Of a DNA stretch of 64,000 nt, positions 1-7,610 are shown piece after piece. Position 1 is the stretch's first letter. Each line of letters begins with the position of its first letter. A program made the position numbers and the translations under genes. The DNA comes from Elusimicrobiota bacterium (GTDB lineage Bacteria > Elusimicrobiota > Elusimicrobia > UBA1565): NCBI GenBank assembly GCA_016196755.1, contig JACPXC010000038.1:82746-146745 (forward strand), in the 5' to 3' direction. The notes beneath the pieces are model-generated. The model saw only the letters and a program-made list of their open reading frames with translations. It ran no database searches and was not told the origin of the DNA.

Positions 1-1
1 G

Positions 2-1318
2 CTCGAGCGCGCGCTGACCGGCGCCGCGGCGGAGCTCGCGGAGCGGACCGCCGTCCTGCGGGCCAAGGGCAAGGCCCTCGAGGCCGACCGGCTCGAGCAG
101 CGCACGCGCTACGACATGGAGATGCTCAAGGAGCTGGGCTTCTGCAACGGGGTCGAGAACTACTCGCGCCATCTCACCGGCCGGCCGGCCGGCGCGCGGC
201 CCTACTGCCTGCTCGACTATTTTCCCCCCGACGCCCTGGTATTCATCGACGAGTCGCACGTCTCGGTCCCCCAGGTGCGCGGGATGTACGAGGGCGACCG
301 GTCGCGCAAGCAGACCTTGGTCGACTTCGGCTTCCGCCTGCCCTCCGCGCTCGACAACCGCCCGCTCAAGTTCGACGAGTTCCGCGCCCTGGTCAAGCAG
401 GCCGTCTACGTCTCGGCCACGCCGGGCCGCTACGAGCTCCAGGAGACCCGCGGCGAGATCGTCGAGCAGGTGATCCGGCCCACCGGCCTGGTCGACCCCG
501 AGACCGTGATCCTCCCCACCGAAGGGCAGATCCAGGACCTCATGCGGCGCATCGCGGAGCGCGTCGAGAAGAAGGAACGGACCTTGGTCCTGACCCTGAC
601 CAAGCGCACCTCCGAGGACCTCTGCGACTTCCTGACCGCCAAGGGCCTGCGCGTGCGCTACCTGCACTCCGACATCGACTCGCTGACCCGGGTCGCCATC
701 CTCCAGGACCTGCGCCGGGGCCGCTTCGACGTCTTAGTCGGCATCAACCTCCTGCGCGAGGGCCTGGACCTGCCCGAGGTGTCGCTGGTGGCCATCCTCG
801 AGGCCGGCAACGAGGGCTTCCTGCGCTCGGAGACCACCCTCATCCAGATCGCCGGCCGCGCGGCCCGCCATGTCGACGGCCAGGTGATCTTTTACACCGA
901 CAAGCTCACCGACTCGATGAAGGGCGCGCTGGCCGAGATGGACCGCCGGCGCGCCAAGCAGAACGCCCACAACGCGGCCCACGGCATCACCCCCAAGACC
1001 ATCGTGAAGGCGGTCTCCGACCTCGAGGAGTTCCAGTCCGAGGCCAAGCGCGAGGGCCTCAAGCTCATGCGCGAGGCCGCCGACGCCCGGCCGATGACGC
1101 CCCGGAACCTGCCGGGACTCATCGACACCGTCGAGCGCCAGATGAAGGAGGCCGCCGACGTCCTCGACTTCGAGCTGGCGGCGATGCTGCGCGACCAACT
1201 CGTCGAGATGCGCGAGATGACCGGCGCGGGGGCGCAGCCCAAGCGCCGGAAGAAACAGCCGTCCAAGTCCTTCAAGCGCGCCGTCAAGGCGGTGACGCGG
1301 AGGGTACGTGCGGGCTGA
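2..1318 (+). CDS. uvrB: UvrB, excinuclease ABC subunit B (5' truncated by window edge)
   Basis: This is the carboxy-terminal part of UvrB, the damage-verifying helicase subunit of the UvrABC nucleotide excision repair system. The reading frame is already open at base 2, so the amino end lies outside the window. Visible in order are helicase motif II (FIDESH, near 240-260), SATPGRYE (near 415-435), a motif V/VI block containing LREGLDLP and GRAAR (near 755-870), and a carboxy-terminal UVR motif (near 1115-1210) that in this family contacts UvrA or UvrC. A Lys/Arg-rich tail follows. The stop codon lies inside the start of nadC with an 11-base overlap, so transcription with nadC and birA is likely. 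Family assignment is secure. Confidence 0.96.
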   Translation, partial: LERALTGAAAELAERTAVLRAKGKALEADRLEQRTRYDMEMLKELGFCNGVENYSRHLTGRPAGARPYCLLDYFPPDALVFIDESHVSVPQVRGMYEGDRSRKQTLVDFGFRLPSALDNRPLKFDEFRALVKQAVYVSATPGRYELQETRGEIVEQVIRPTGLVDPETVILPTEGQIQDLMRRIAERVEKKERTLVLTLTKRTSEDLCDFLTAKGLRVRYLHSDIDSLTRVAILQDLRRGRFDVLVGINLLREGLDLPEVSLVAILEAGNEGFLRSETTLIQIAGRAARHVDGQVIFYTDKLTDSMKGALAEMDRRRAKQNAHNAAHGITPKTIVKAVSDLEEFQSEAKREGLKLMREAADARPMTPRNLPGLIDTVERQMKEAADVLDFELAAMLRDQLVEMREMTGAGAQPKRRKKQPSKSFKRAVKAVTRRVRAG

Positions 1319-2159
1319 GCGCGCCCTGGCCGCCCGCGTGCGCGCGGCCCTCGCCGAGGACTTGGGCCCCGCCGGCGACCTGACCACCCGCCACTTCCTC
1401 CCCGCCGGGCGCTCCTACCGCGCCTTCATCAAGGCCAAGGCCGAGGGCGTGCTCTGCGGCGTCCCGGCCGCGGCCGAGACCTTCCGCCAGACCTGCCCGC
1501 GCGCGAAGGTCCGCTGGCTGGCCAAAGACGGCGACCGCGTCCGGCCCGGCCAGGTGGTAGCGCGCATCGCCGGCCCGCGCGAGATCCTGACCGCCGAGCG
1601 CGTGGCGCTCAACTTCCTCCAGCACCTCTCCGGGATCGCCACGCTCGCGCGCCGCTACGCCGAGGCCGTGCGCGGCACGCGCGCCAAGGTCTACGACACG
1701 CGCAAGACCCTGCCGGGCTGGCGCGCCCTGGCCAAGGCCGCGGTCAAGGCCGGCGGCGCCGAGAACCACCGCATGGGCCTTCACGACATGGTCCTCCTCA
1801 AGGACAACCACTGGGCGGGGACGACCCCCGAGGCGCTGGCCCGCAAGGTGGCCGCGTTCCGGCGCCGCCGGCCGGGCGTGCCGGTCCAGGTCGAAGCCGA
1901 CAGCCTCGAGCGCGTGCGCCTGTCGCTGGGTCTAAAGCCCGACCTCATCCTGCTCGACAACATGGGACCGCGGCTCCTGCGCCGGGCCATAGCCCTGGTC
2001 CGACGTCAGGCCCCGCGAGTGAAGGTGGAGGTCTCGGGCGGCGTCGATCTCCATACCGTGCGGGCCCTGGCCCTGCTCGGCCCCGACCGCATCTCGGTAG
2101 GCCGCCTCACCCACTCGGCGCCGGCCCTAGACCTCTCGATGAAGATAGAGACCCCATGA
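1308..2159 (+). CDS. nadC: Nicotinate-nucleotide pyrophosphorylase (carboxylating)
   Basis: This 283-residue protein should convert quinolinate and phosphoribosyl pyrophosphate to nicotinate mononucleotide, CO2 and pyrophosphate in NAD synthesis. Family signatures are clear: [10 protein letters not shown] (near residue 127), [10 protein letters not shown] with LLKDNH after it, the strand [15 protein letters not shown], and the terminal phosphate-binding stretch EVSGGVDL and ISVGRLTHS. Length is normal for the family. The GTG start overlaps the end of uvrB, and the stop overlaps the ATG of birA by four bases (ATGA), so the three genes look like a translationally coupled operon. No nadA or nadB is visible in this window. 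Nothing odd was seen. Confidence 0.96.
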   Translation: MRAERALAARVRAALAEDLGPAGDLTTRHFLPAGRSYRAFIKAKAEGVLCGVPAAAETFRQTCPRAKVRWLAKDGDRVRPGQVVARIAGPREILTAERVALNFLQHLSGIATLARRYAEAVRGTRAKVYDTRKTLPGWRALAKAAVKAGGAENHRMGLHDMVLLKDNHWAGTTPEALARKVAAFRRRRPGVPVQVEADSLERVRLSLGLKPDLILLDNMGPRLLRRAIALVRRQAPRVKVEVSGGVDLHTVRALALLGPDRISVGRLTHSAPALDLSMKIETP

Positions 2160-2794
2160 AAAAAACCCCCGCTAAAAAAAACATGGCCGACGACCGAGCG
2201 CTATCGCGAGGAAGTGCCGCCTCCAAGGCCGTGGAGGCGGCAGCCGCGCCGCCCCCCGGCGTCGCCCGGCTTGTGCGCAAGAAGGTCATCGCCTCGACCC
2301 AGACCCTGGCCCGCGAGCTGGCCGACAAGGGCGCGCCCGCCTGGACCGTGGTCTGGGCCGACCGCCAGAGCCGCGGGCGCGGCCGCATGGAGCGGCGCTG
2401 GGCCTCGGGACCCGGCGGGCTCTACGCCTCGATCATCCTGCGCCCGCACATCCGCCCGACGCACCTGGCGCGCCTGAGCCTGGAGGCCGGCAAGGCGGCG
2501 GCCGAGGCCGTGGCCGAGGCCTCCGGCCTCGAGACCCGCATCGAGATGCCCAACGACGTGCTGGCGCGCGCACGCGGCGGGGAGTACCGCAAGGTCTGCG
2601 GCATCCTCATCGAGGCCGCCGGCGACTCGCGGCACATCGATTGGGTCGTGGTCGGCGTGGGCGTCAACGTCAACAACAAGGTGCCCAAGTCCCTGCCCCA
2701 AGCCTCCTCGCTGGCCTTCATGACCGGCAAGGAGCACTCCGTCGAGGCCGTCCTGGCCGCGGTCATCGACCGCTTCCACGCCGTCTGGGGCTAG
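2156..2794 (+). CDS. birA: Biotin--[acetyl-CoA-carboxylase] ligase, catalytic domain only
   Basis: This 212-residue protein is the short form of BirA, without the amino-terminal winged-helix repressor domain. It should attach biotin to the biotin carboxyl carrier protein. Signatures are STQTLARE, the ligase loop GRGRMERRW, GGLYASIIL, KVCGILIE (the biotinyl-AMP Lys region) and VVGVGVNVNN. Without the DNA-binding domain it is probably enzymatic only. The amino end carries an odd Lys-rich and Ala-rich extension. Residues about 12-25 (DRALSRGSAASKA) are encoded by a 40-base repeat that recurs in the same reading frame in the pgl-like gene near 58338. It lies ahead of the conserved fold and so should be tolerated. 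The stop overlaps the convergent metallopeptidase gene by four bases. Confidence 0.93.
   Translation: MKKTPAKKNMADDRALSRGSAASKAVEAAAAPPPGVARLVRKKVIASTQTLARELADKGAPAWTVVWADRQSRGRGRMERRWASGPGGLYASIILRPHIRPTHLARLSLEAGKAAAEAVAEASGLETRIEMPNDVLARARGGEYRKVCGILIEAAGDSRHIDWVVVGVGVNVNNKVPKSLPQASSLAFMTGKEHSVEAVLAAVIDRFHAVWG
2191..2230 (+). repeat. In-frame coding repeat, copy A (in birA)
   Basis: A 40-base sequence is shared with 58338-58377 at 38 of 40 positions, on the same strand. It is read in the same frame in both genes, giving DRALSRGSAAS in each. Here it lies in the non-conserved amino-terminal extension of BirA. The two host genes are otherwise unrelated, so this looks like a small mobile or recombined element that keeps an open reading frame, in the manner of the palindromic elements known in Rickettsia. 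Copy number in the rest of the genome is unknown. Confidence 0.7.
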
Positions 2795-3467
2795 AGCGGC
2801 CCGAGCTTTATCTCGAGCGCCGCGCGCAGCGCGGCCAACGTGCGCGGGAAACGCTCGGTGAGGTTCCTGTAGTTGTACGAGGATGCCTCGCCGCGCAGCA
2901 GCACGTCGAAGGCTTCGGCGACCAGCTCCTTTCGGGCCCGCTCGCCGAGTCGGCCGTCCTTGGGCTGCAGGAAGTAGAAGAACTTGTTGACGCCGCCGTC
3001 GGCGAGGCTCTCCCGCGTCAGCTCCTCGGGGAGCTCGGCGAAATCCGCGTCCATCTCCCCCCGCACGGCGGCCGTCAGGCCGAAAGCGCGGTCCATGACG
3101 TGGCCCAGCTCGTGGATGACGGCGTTCTCCCAGTAGAGGCTGTCCTGCCACTCCGCGCGGCCGCGGAAGACGCCGTCGGCGTCGGGGAGGTCTACCGACA
3201 CCTTCTCGGCGACGATGATGAAGTCGCCTTTCTCGCCCCAGTCGTGGAGCCCGCCGCCCTTGTCGTCGACGGCCTGCAGGTCGGGCCGGTCCTGGGTGAC
3301 ATGGTCCTTGACCTGTATCTTGTAGCCGAGGTCCAGGGCGGCGCGGGACTTGCCGCGCGGGCGGCGACGGGCATCGATAACGGGGGCAACGAGCGGGAGA
3401 CGACCTGGGAGGCGGCCGGTAGGGCTCCGGTCGCCAGGCTTAAGAACGCGCCGAGCGCACGTTTCAT
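2791..3467 (-). pseudogene. Secreted zinc metallopeptidase-like protein (HELGH), frameshifted
   Basis: The carboxy-terminal part (2791 to about 3400) is an open frame with the zinc-binding motif VIHELGHVMDRAFG and a downstream acidic residue in AEAFDVLL. This suggests a gluzincin, possibly related to the anthrax lethal factor-like (M34) group. That frame has no ATG, GTG or TTG upstream of a GTG at 3201, although it stays open and protein-like back to about 3400 (LDLGYKIQVKDHV). A good signal peptide (MKRALGAFLSLATGALPAAS) starts at 3467 in another frame. The simplest reading is one gene broken by a single-base frameshift between about 3380 and 3440, either a real mutation or a sequence error. 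The gene is convergent with birA. Confidence 0.5.
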
Positions 3468-3636
3468 GCCGCTAGTATGGGATTCTTCCGTGTCCATCGG
3501 GGGGACCGAGCGGGCCCGCCCGGGGGCGGGAATGTTCCTATGCGCGAATGGGCCCTGCGTCCCGGGAAACTGACGGCGGCCGTGATTGAGCGCCCACACG
3601 CCGCCGCGGCTCATTTTTTATGAATGCCAATAGCTA

Positions 3637-3671
3637 TTGATTAAATATCATAAGCGGGTTATGATATTTGC
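3637..3671 (+). promoter_or_regulatory. Promoter with perfect 11-bp operator-like palindrome, leaderless
   Basis: TTGATT (3637-3642) and TATGAT (3660-3665) are separated by 17 bases. The start codon at 3672 lies only 6 bases past the -10 box, so transcription should begin at or next to the A of the ATG. A perfect inverted repeat, AAATATCATAA (3643-3653) and TTATGATATTT (3659-3669), covers the spacer and the -10 box. This is a natural site for autorepression by the first gene product. The segment is strikingly AT-rich for this genome. Confidence 0.65.
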
Positions 3672-3938
3672 ATGGACCGTCTCATCAGGCGATATCTGGC
3701 CGAAATCGGCCGCCGCGGCGGCGAAAAGAGCCGTCGCGTCTTGTCTCCCGAAACCGCCCGCGACATGGTTCGCCTGCGCGAGGCCCGAAAGGCATTCCGG
3801 CGATTCCAGACCACATGCTTCTGGTCCTTCGACCCCGACCGCGCCGTCGCGGCCTCGGACATCCCTTGGGTCGTCGAGCAATTGAGGAAAAACGGGGACC
3901 GCCGGGCATGGGAGACGGCGGCGCGATTGTGCCGTTAA
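3672..3938 (+). CDS. Conserved small protein, putative antitoxin partner of the nucleotidyltransferase
   Basis: This 88-residue basic protein begins RRYLAEIGRRGGEKSRR and ends with WVVEQLRKNGDRRAWE. I recognise the type as a small protein found directly upstream of AbiEii-like nucleotidyltransferases, but I cannot name a characterised family. The start is fixed by the promoter, which ends 6 bases before this ATG. The gene overlaps the next one by 10 to 31 bases depending on which start is used, so production is probably coupled. The palindrome in the promoter suggests autoregulation, as in many toxin-antitoxin modules. The antitoxin role is inferred from position only. Confidence 0.6.
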   Translation: MDRLIRRYLAEIGRRGGEKSRRVLSPETARDMVRLREARKAFRRFQTTCFWSFDPDRAVAASDIPWVVEQLRKNGDRRAWETAARLCR

Positions 3939-4732
3939 CGCCCTTTCAGGCCAAGGTCGCGGGGCTGCTCGCCGTCAACCGCGCGCCGGACAGCCACCTC
4001 GCCGGAGGAGCGGCCCTGCACATCCGGCCCAACTCCAAACGCTACAGCAACGACCTCGACTACTTCCACGACTCGGAAAAGCGGGTCGCGGAGGCCTTCG
4101 CCGCCGATAGAGCCACGCTGGAAAATAGCGCCATCCGGACCGCGGTCCAAATCGCCCAGCCCGGCTACATCCGCGCGCTCGTCGAGGAAGGGACGGACGG
4201 CACGAAGGTCGAATGGGCTCATGACTCCGCCTGGCGCTTCATGCCCGCCGTCAAAGACCCGCAAGCGGGCTACATCCTCCATCCCATCGACTTGGCGGTG
4301 AACAAGGTGCTTGCCTTGGCAGGCAGGGACGAAGCGCGCGATTTCTTGGACGTCTTATTCGCCCATGAGACCCTGCTTTCCTTCGGAGCGCTTTTGTGGG
4401 CCGCCGTTGGAAAGGATCCCGGCTTCACCCCGATGTCGCTGTTGGAGCTCATCCGGCGTCGAGGGCGCTACCAGCCCGTCGATTTCCAACGCCTGCGCTT
4501 GGCCGAGGCCGTCGATCCCCTGACGCTCAAGACAAAGTGGCTGGCGGCCGTCGACGAAGCGGACCGATTCATCAGGTCTCGCCGGCCGGAGGAGCTCGGC
4601 TGCCTCTACTATTCCCCCGAAGCCCGGAGATTCGTCACGCCCGGCGCCGACGCCCCCCCGGACGCCGCGCCGCACTTCGGACGCCCGGCGGGCGTGCTTC
4701 CCGCGCTCTACGCGGGAGATTCCCACCCCTAG
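3908..4732 (+). CDS. AbiEii/AbiGii-like nucleotidyltransferase (toxin-like)
   Basis: This 274-residue protein has the nucleotidyltransferase signature of the AbiEii/COG2253 type: LAGGAALHIRP near residue 32 and RYSNDLDYF near residue 46, with a further conserved block HPIDLAVNKVLALAGRDEARD. Family members transfer nucleotides to RNA or protein and often act as toxins or in phage abortive infection. The ATG at 3908 is used here. A GTG at 3929 is an alternative and would leave a shorter overlap with the upstream partner gene. The nearest downstream gene, greA, has its own promoter, so this is a two-gene unit. The substrate is unknown. Confidence 0.75.
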   Translation: MGDGGAIVPLTPFQAKVAGLLAVNRAPDSHLAGGAALHIRPNSKRYSNDLDYFHDSEKRVAEAFAADRATLENSAIRTAVQIAQPGYIRALVEEGTDGTKVEWAHDSAWRFMPAVKDPQAGYILHPIDLAVNKVLALAGRDEARDFLDVLFAHETLLSFGALLWAAVGKDPGFTPMSLLELIRRRGRYQPVDFQRLRLAEAVDPLTLKTKWLAAVDEADRFIRSRRPEELGCLYYSPEARRFVTPGADAPPDAAPHFGRPAGVLPALYAGDSHP

Positions 4733-4735
4733 GTC

Positions 4736-4763
4736 TTGACGCTCGAAGAAGTCGTGTTATAAT
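4736..4763 (+). promoter_or_regulatory. greA promoter
   Basis: TTGACG (4736-4741) and TATAAT (4758-4763) are 16 bases apart, close to the sigma70 consensus. The predicted start of transcription is near 4770, at the first base of the terminator-like hairpin described next. Confidence 0.75.
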
Positions 4764-4768
4764 TACGG

Positions 4769-4795
4769 CGACCCCAAAACGGGGTCGTTTTTTTT
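4769..4795 (+). terminator. Intrinsic-terminator structure inside the greA leader
   Basis: The stem CGACCCC (4769-4775) and GGGGTCG (4781-4787) has a five-base loop and is followed by eight T residues (4788-4795). This is a textbook intrinsic terminator. It lies downstream of the greA promoter and 15 bases upstream of the greA ATG, so it may act as an attenuator rather than only ending the upstream gene. The leader has just enough room left for a GAGG ribosome site. Confidence 0.75.
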
Positions 4796-4810
4796 ACCGC
4801 CGAGGTTGCC

Positions 4811-5284
4811 ATGGCCGACACCTACATCACCCGCAACGGGCTCGAGAAGCTGAAGGTCGACCTCTCCGAGCTCAAGAAGCACAAGAAGGTCATGTCCGGC
4901 GAGATCGACGAGGCCCGTCAGAAGGGCGACCTCAAGGAGAACGCCGAGTACCACTCCGCCAAGGAGAAGCTCAGCGAGATCATGGGCCGGATCTCGCGCA
5001 TCGAGGAGCAGCTGGCCGGCGCGCGCATCATCGACGACATCAAGGTGGCCAAGGACGAGGTCCAGATCGGCGTGAAGGTCACCGTCGAGGAGAAGTCCTC
5101 CCGCGAGGAGTCCGAGTGGATCCTGGTCGGCCCCGCCGAGTCCGACCCCGCCACCGGCCGGATTTCGGTCCATGCCCCGCTGGCCCAGGGCCTGCTAGGG
5201 CACAAGGTCGGCGAAGAGGTCAAGGTCGACCTGCCCGCCGGCTGCAAGACCTTCAAGATCCTGCGCACCGTCCCGGCTCTCTGA
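4811..5284 (+). CDS. greA: Transcription elongation factor GreA
   Basis: This 157-residue protein has the GreA layout: an amino-terminal antiparallel coiled coil with the acidic tip conserved in Gre factors (QKGDLKENAEYHSAKE, near residues 37-52), then an FKBP-like carboxy-terminal domain (SVHAPLAQGLLGHKVGEEV). It enters the secondary channel of RNA polymerase and stimulates cleavage of backtracked transcripts. The ATG follows GAGG at a suitable distance. Its own leader holds an intrinsic-terminator hairpin right at the predicted transcription start. This fits control by early termination, as reported for the E. coli greA leader. queG follows after two bases. Confidence 0.96.
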   Translation: MADTYITRNGLEKLKVDLSELKKHKKVMSGEIDEARQKGDLKENAEYHSAKEKLSEIMGRISRIEEQLAGARIIDDIKVAKDEVQIGVKVTVEEKSSREESEWILVGPAESDPATGRISVHAPLAQGLLGHKVGEEVKVDLPAGCKTFKILRTVPAL

Positions 5285-5286
5285 GC

Positions 5287-6327
5287 TTGGACAGAGCCGC
5301 GCTGACCCGGGGCCTCCGCGAGGAGGCCCTGCGTCTTGGCGCCGACACCGTCGGATTTGCCCCCGCCGTCCTCCCGGAGCCCGGCCCCGACCCCGCCGCC
5401 TATCAGGCCTGGGTAGAGAAAGGGATGCACGGGGCCATGGGCTACATGGCCCGGGCCGCCGAGGAACGCCCCTACATCACCCGCTGGTTCCCGCCCGCGC
5501 GCTCGGTCATCGTCTGCGCCTTCAGCACCCACGACGGCAAGCCGCCGCCGCCCCCCGACCCCGCACGAGGACGCCTGGCCCGCTACGCCCGTCCCGCCGA
5601 CTACCACCGGCCGCTGAAGGCCAAGGTCAAGGAACTCCTCGCGTGGTACAAGGAGCGAGTGCCGGGCGGGCGCGGCAAGGTCTTCGTCGACTCGAGCCCG
5701 GTCCTCGAGCGCAGCTACGCGCGCTACGCGGGGGCCGGCTGGGTGGGCAAGAACTCGATGCTGCTCTCGCGCAAGCTGGGCTCTTTCTTCCTCATCGCCG
5801 GCGCGGCGATCGACGCCGAGCTCGACTACGACGACCCGGTGCCCGAGCATTGCGGGACCTGCACGCGCTGTCTCGACGCCTGTCCCACCGACGCCTTCGC
5901 CGCCCCGCGCGTCCTCGACGCCTCGCGCTGCATCGCCTACTTCACGGTGGAGCTGCGCGGCGCTCCCATCCCCGAGGCTTTCCGCGAAGGACACGGCGAC
6001 TGGCTCTTCGGCTGCGACGTCTGCCAGGACGTCTGCCCCTGGAACCGCTTCGCGGTGCGCAGCCGGCTCCTCGAGCCCGACCTGCCGCCCGCCCTCGACC
6101 TCGAGGAGGTCGCCGCCCTGAGCCCCGAGGCCTTCGCGGAGCGCTTCAAGGGCACCTCGCTCGAGCGGACCGGCCTACAGTCCGTGGTGCGCAACGCCCT
6201 GCTCGCCATGGGCAACTCGAAGGACCCCCGCTACCGCCCCGCTCTCGAGCGTCACGCCGCCGGCGACGATCCGTTGCTCGCCGAGCAGGCCCGCTGGAGC
6301 CTCGGTTTGATAGACTCTGCCCGATGA
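5287..6327 (+). CDS. queG: Epoxyqueuosine reductase
   Basis: This 346-residue enzyme should carry out the last step of queuosine formation, reducing epoxyqueuosine in tRNA with a cobalamin cofactor. Two [4Fe-4S] cysteine clusters are visible: CGTCTRCLDACPTDAF near residues 194-209 and CDVCQDVCPWNRF near residues 243-255. Other family blocks are the amino-terminal YMARAAEERPYITRWF and WVGKNSMLLS. A TTG start two bases after the greA stop is used, since the protein then begins directly with the conserved amino-terminal helix. The last bases overlap the next gene (ATGA). No tgt or queA is visible nearby. Confidence 0.94.
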   Translation: MDRAALTRGLREEALRLGADTVGFAPAVLPEPGPDPAAYQAWVEKGMHGAMGYMARAAEERPYITRWFPPARSVIVCAFSTHDGKPPPPPDPARGRLARYARPADYHRPLKAKVKELLAWYKERVPGGRGKVFVDSSPVLERSYARYAGAGWVGKNSMLLSRKLGSFFLIAGAAIDAELDYDDPVPEHCGTCTRCLDACPTDAFAAPRVLDASRCIAYFTVELRGAPIPEAFREGHGDWLFGCDVCQDVCPWNRFAVRSRLLEPDLPPALDLEEVAALSPEAFAERFKGTSLERTGLQSVVRNALLAMGNSKDPRYRPALERHAAGDDPLLAEQARWSLGLIDSAR

Positions 6328-7610
6328 GGCGAGCGCTGGCGGTCCTACTCGCCCTGGCGCTTCCCGCCGGGGCCCAGATCGTCCCCCACGACGACGTCGT
6401 GCCTCCGAAGGCGATCCCTCCGACTATGGAGAAGCCCTCGGAGCGCCAGCCTTGGCCCCTGCGGCTGATCATGTCGCCGCTCAAGCACGGGATGTTCATC
6501 CGCCTGCCGGTGGTCGACACCGACCCCAACCGCGGCGTCACCACCGGGGTCATGCCGATCTGGGTCCTGCAGGAAGGCGCCTCGGACCGCATCCGCTCGA
6601 TCCACGCCCCCTCCCTGACCTACAACGACATCTTCAAGGTCACCCCGACCTACCGCTACTACCTCTACCCCACCGACCGGTCGACCTACGAGTTCCGGTC
6701 CTCCTACTCGACGATCGCGGACCGCGAGATATTCGCGCAGATAGAGGACCTGGATTTCCTCGGCAAGAGCGTGGCGGTCCACGGGGAGGTCCACTTCAAC
6801 GTCGACGGCTCGGGACGCTTCTTCGGCTACGGTCCCAGCTCCGCCCGAAACGCCGAGACCAACTTCACGCGCCGGACCGTCGAGTATAACTGGCGAGTCG
6901 GCCTGCCGATCTTCAAGGACTCCCCGTTCAAGTTCAACTTCGGACACCGTCTGGCCGGCGAGCGCATCAGCGACGGCCCGATAGACTCCTTGCCCGGCAT
7001 CCAGAACCGCTTCCCTCTGGCCGCGGGGTCGCACTGGCACCAGGACGGCGAGTTCCAGCTCTTCGTCGACTACGACACCCGCGACAGCCAGGTGACGACC
7101 ACCAAGGGCTCCTACGGCAAGATCCTCGTCGAGAACTCCCAGCGCGTCTGGGGCTCCGAATTCGCCTTTCAGCGCTACCAGCTCGACCTGCGCCATTTCC
7201 ACAAGCACGCCGCCAACGACCGTTTCGTCACCGCCGGCGGGGTGCTCTTCGAGAACCTGGTCGGCGACGTCCCGTTCTATTTGAGGCCGTCCCTGGGCGG
7301 CAAGCACACCCACCGCGCCTACGGCGACGGCCGCTACATCGCCAACTCCCTCATCACCGGCTCCGTGGAAGAGCGCATCACGGTCCACAAGATCCCGCTG
7401 GCCGGCGTGGTCACCGAGTTCGAGATAGCCCCCTTCGTCGAGCTCGGCACCGTGGCCGACTCGGCGCACCGCCTCGCCGGCGACACGGTCCGGCCCGCCG
7501 CCGGCGTGGCCTTCCGGGCCGTCGCCCGGCCGCAGGTCGTCGGGTCCGTCGACGTGGGCATCGGCCGCGAGGGGCCGAGCGTCTTCATGGACATCAACTA
7601 CTCCTTCTAG
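6324..7610 (+). CDS. Omp85-like surface-antigen outer-membrane barrel protein
   Basis: This 428-residue exported protein has a signal peptide (MRRALAVLLALALPAGA) and no clear POTRA repeats. Long alternating beta-strand segments end in a terminal aromatic residue (FMDINYSF), as in outer-membrane barrels. Motifs such as YDTRDSQVTTTKGSYGKI and the closing GREGPSVFMDINYSF resemble the bacterial surface antigen (D15/Bac_surface_Ag) barrel domain. It overlaps queG by four bases and the following oxidoreductase by one, so it sits in the greA-queG transcription unit. The role may be outer-membrane insertion or translocation, but without POTRA domains this cannot be fixed from sequence. Confidence 0.75.
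   Translation: MRRALAVLLALALPAGAQIVPHDDVVPPKAIPPTMEKPSERQPWPLRLIMSPLKHGMFIRLPVVDTDPNRGVTTGVMPIWVLQEGASDRIRSIHAPSLTYNDIFKVTPTYRYYLYPTDRSTYEFRSSYSTIADREIFAQIEDLDFLGKSVAVHGEVHFNVDGSGRFFGYGPSSARNAETNFTRRTVEYNWRVGLPIFKDSPFKFNFGHRLAGERISDGPIDSLPGIQNRFPLAAGSHWHQDGEFQLFVDYDTRDSQVTTTKGSYGKILVENSQRVWGSEFAFQRYQLDLRHFHKHAANDRFVTAGGVLFENLVGDVPFYLRPSLGGKHTHRAYGDGRYIANSLITGSVEERITVHKIPLAGVVTEFEIAPFVELGTVADSAHRLAGDTVRPAAGVAFRAVARPQVVGSVDVGIGREGPSVFMDINYSF

Noticed and set aside
734..1387. Long open frames opposite uvrB, and many similar frames opposite other genes
   Set aside because: In this GC-rich DNA the antisense and shifted frames of real genes stay open by codon bias. Their products are Arg/Gly/Ala-rich with no family motifs.
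4396..5286. Long amino-terminal extension of QueG reaching back through greA
   Set aside because: The extension is a shifted reading of greA and the nucleotidyltransferase gene. The conserved QueG fold begins directly after the TTG at 5287.
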